Positions 5,541-5,633 of a stretch of 5,633 nucleotides of DNA are shown in pieces. A program made the translations under genes and the position numbers. A model generated the notes under the pieces. The model made no database searches, was not told the origin of the DNA, and was given only the letters and a program-made list of their open reading frames with translations. The first letter of the stretch is position 1. Each line of letters starts with the position of its first letter. Origin of the DNA: Myxococcales bacterium (lineage in GTDB: Bacteria; Myxococcota_A; Bradymonadia; Bradymonadales; Bradymonadaceae); assembly GCA_007120915.1 (NCBI GenBank), contig SKMT01000221.1:1-5633 (forward strand), given 5' to 3'.

Positions 5541-5633
5541 ACCGAGATCGACCCCGAGACCGAGATCGAGATCGACCCCGAGACCGAGATCGAGATCGAC
5601 ACCGAGACCGAGAACGACATCGAAACCGACCCC
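5541..5633. repeat. Right hexanucleotide array, at least 15 units of NNCGAN, continuing past the window
   Basis: From 5541 to 5630 the plus strand is fifteen in-register hexamers of the form NNCGAN, chiefly ACCGAG, ATCGAG, ATCGAC and CCCGAG. A 24-base super-unit (ACCGAG-ATCGAG-ATCGAC-CCCGAG) is visible at 5559-5582 and recurs with one change at 5583-5606. The same hexamers (ATCGAC, CCCGAG) appear in the left array on the minus strand, so the two arrays are inverted relative to each other. An open plus-strand frame from ATG 5520 crosses this array to the edge, so a coding array cannot be excluded, but compositional repeats of this kind stay open by default. Confidence 0.9.

Larger units (their letters stand above)
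5044..5633. other. Non-coding region upstream of nuoJ, rich in repeats
   Basis: This 590-base stretch has no gene I can support. From left to right it contains the nuoJ leader and promoter (to 5185), then about 110 bases with several small dyads. After that come a 25-unit hexamer array (5295-5444), a spacer with strong hairpins (5445-5540) and a second hexamer array in opposite orientation that runs off the right edge. Open frames crossing the arrays exist only because the hexamers contain no stop codon in most frames; their products are monotonous Ser/Thr or His/Arg runs. Confidence 0.8.

Noticed and set aside
5295..5633. CRISPR array
   Set aside because: The repeats are contiguous 6-base units without unique spacers, and no cas gene is present.

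Overview
The window carries the distal membrane-arm part of a respiratory complex I (NADH:quinone oxidoreductase) operon, read entirely on the minus strand in the order nuoJ, nuoK, nuoL, nuoM. nuoM runs off the left edge of the window without its last transmembrane helix. All four products are recognised from family motifs, and every key proton-pumping residue I looked for is present. These are Glu39/Glu75 in NuoK, Glu161/Lys249/Lys418 in NuoL, and Glu170/Lys252/Glu425 in NuoM. The complex should therefore be functional.

Layout from right to left, in the direction of transcription: positions 5044-5633 contain no convincing gene. This stretch holds a left array of 25 in-register hexamers (5295-5444) and a spacer with two hairpins (5445-5540). 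It also holds a second array of 15 or more related hexamers in the opposite orientation (5541 to the right edge). Left of the arrays lies a good sigma70-type promoter (5157-5185) pointing at nuoJ, followed by a leader of about 107 nt with a GC-rich hairpin. Then come nuoJ (4228-5043), nuoK (3858-4169), nuoL (1594-3786) and nuoM (1-1512). They are separated by gaps of 58, 71 and 81 nt, and the nuoK-nuoL gap contains a perfect 9-bp inverted repeat.

The nuoJ start with its own promoter and non-coding upstream DNA implies that nuoJKLM(N) is a transcription unit of its own. The peripheral-arm genes (nuoA-I) are then probably elsewhere or beyond the repeat region. NuoJ, NuoL and NuoM each carry a loop longer than usual. 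By the known topology of these subunits, all three loops are predicted to lie on the periplasmic face. The NuoJ loop is about 100 residues long and strongly acidic.

The organism is a GC-rich Gram-negative bacterium. The subunit style and the intergenic NNCGAN hexamer arrays remind me of Myxococcota/Bradymonadota (former Deltaproteobacteria), but this is a weak inference from memory. I found no mobile element, CRISPR array, tRNA, rRNA or defence system. The genes are ordinary housekeeping genes, and the unusual parts are the loop insertions and the repeat region.
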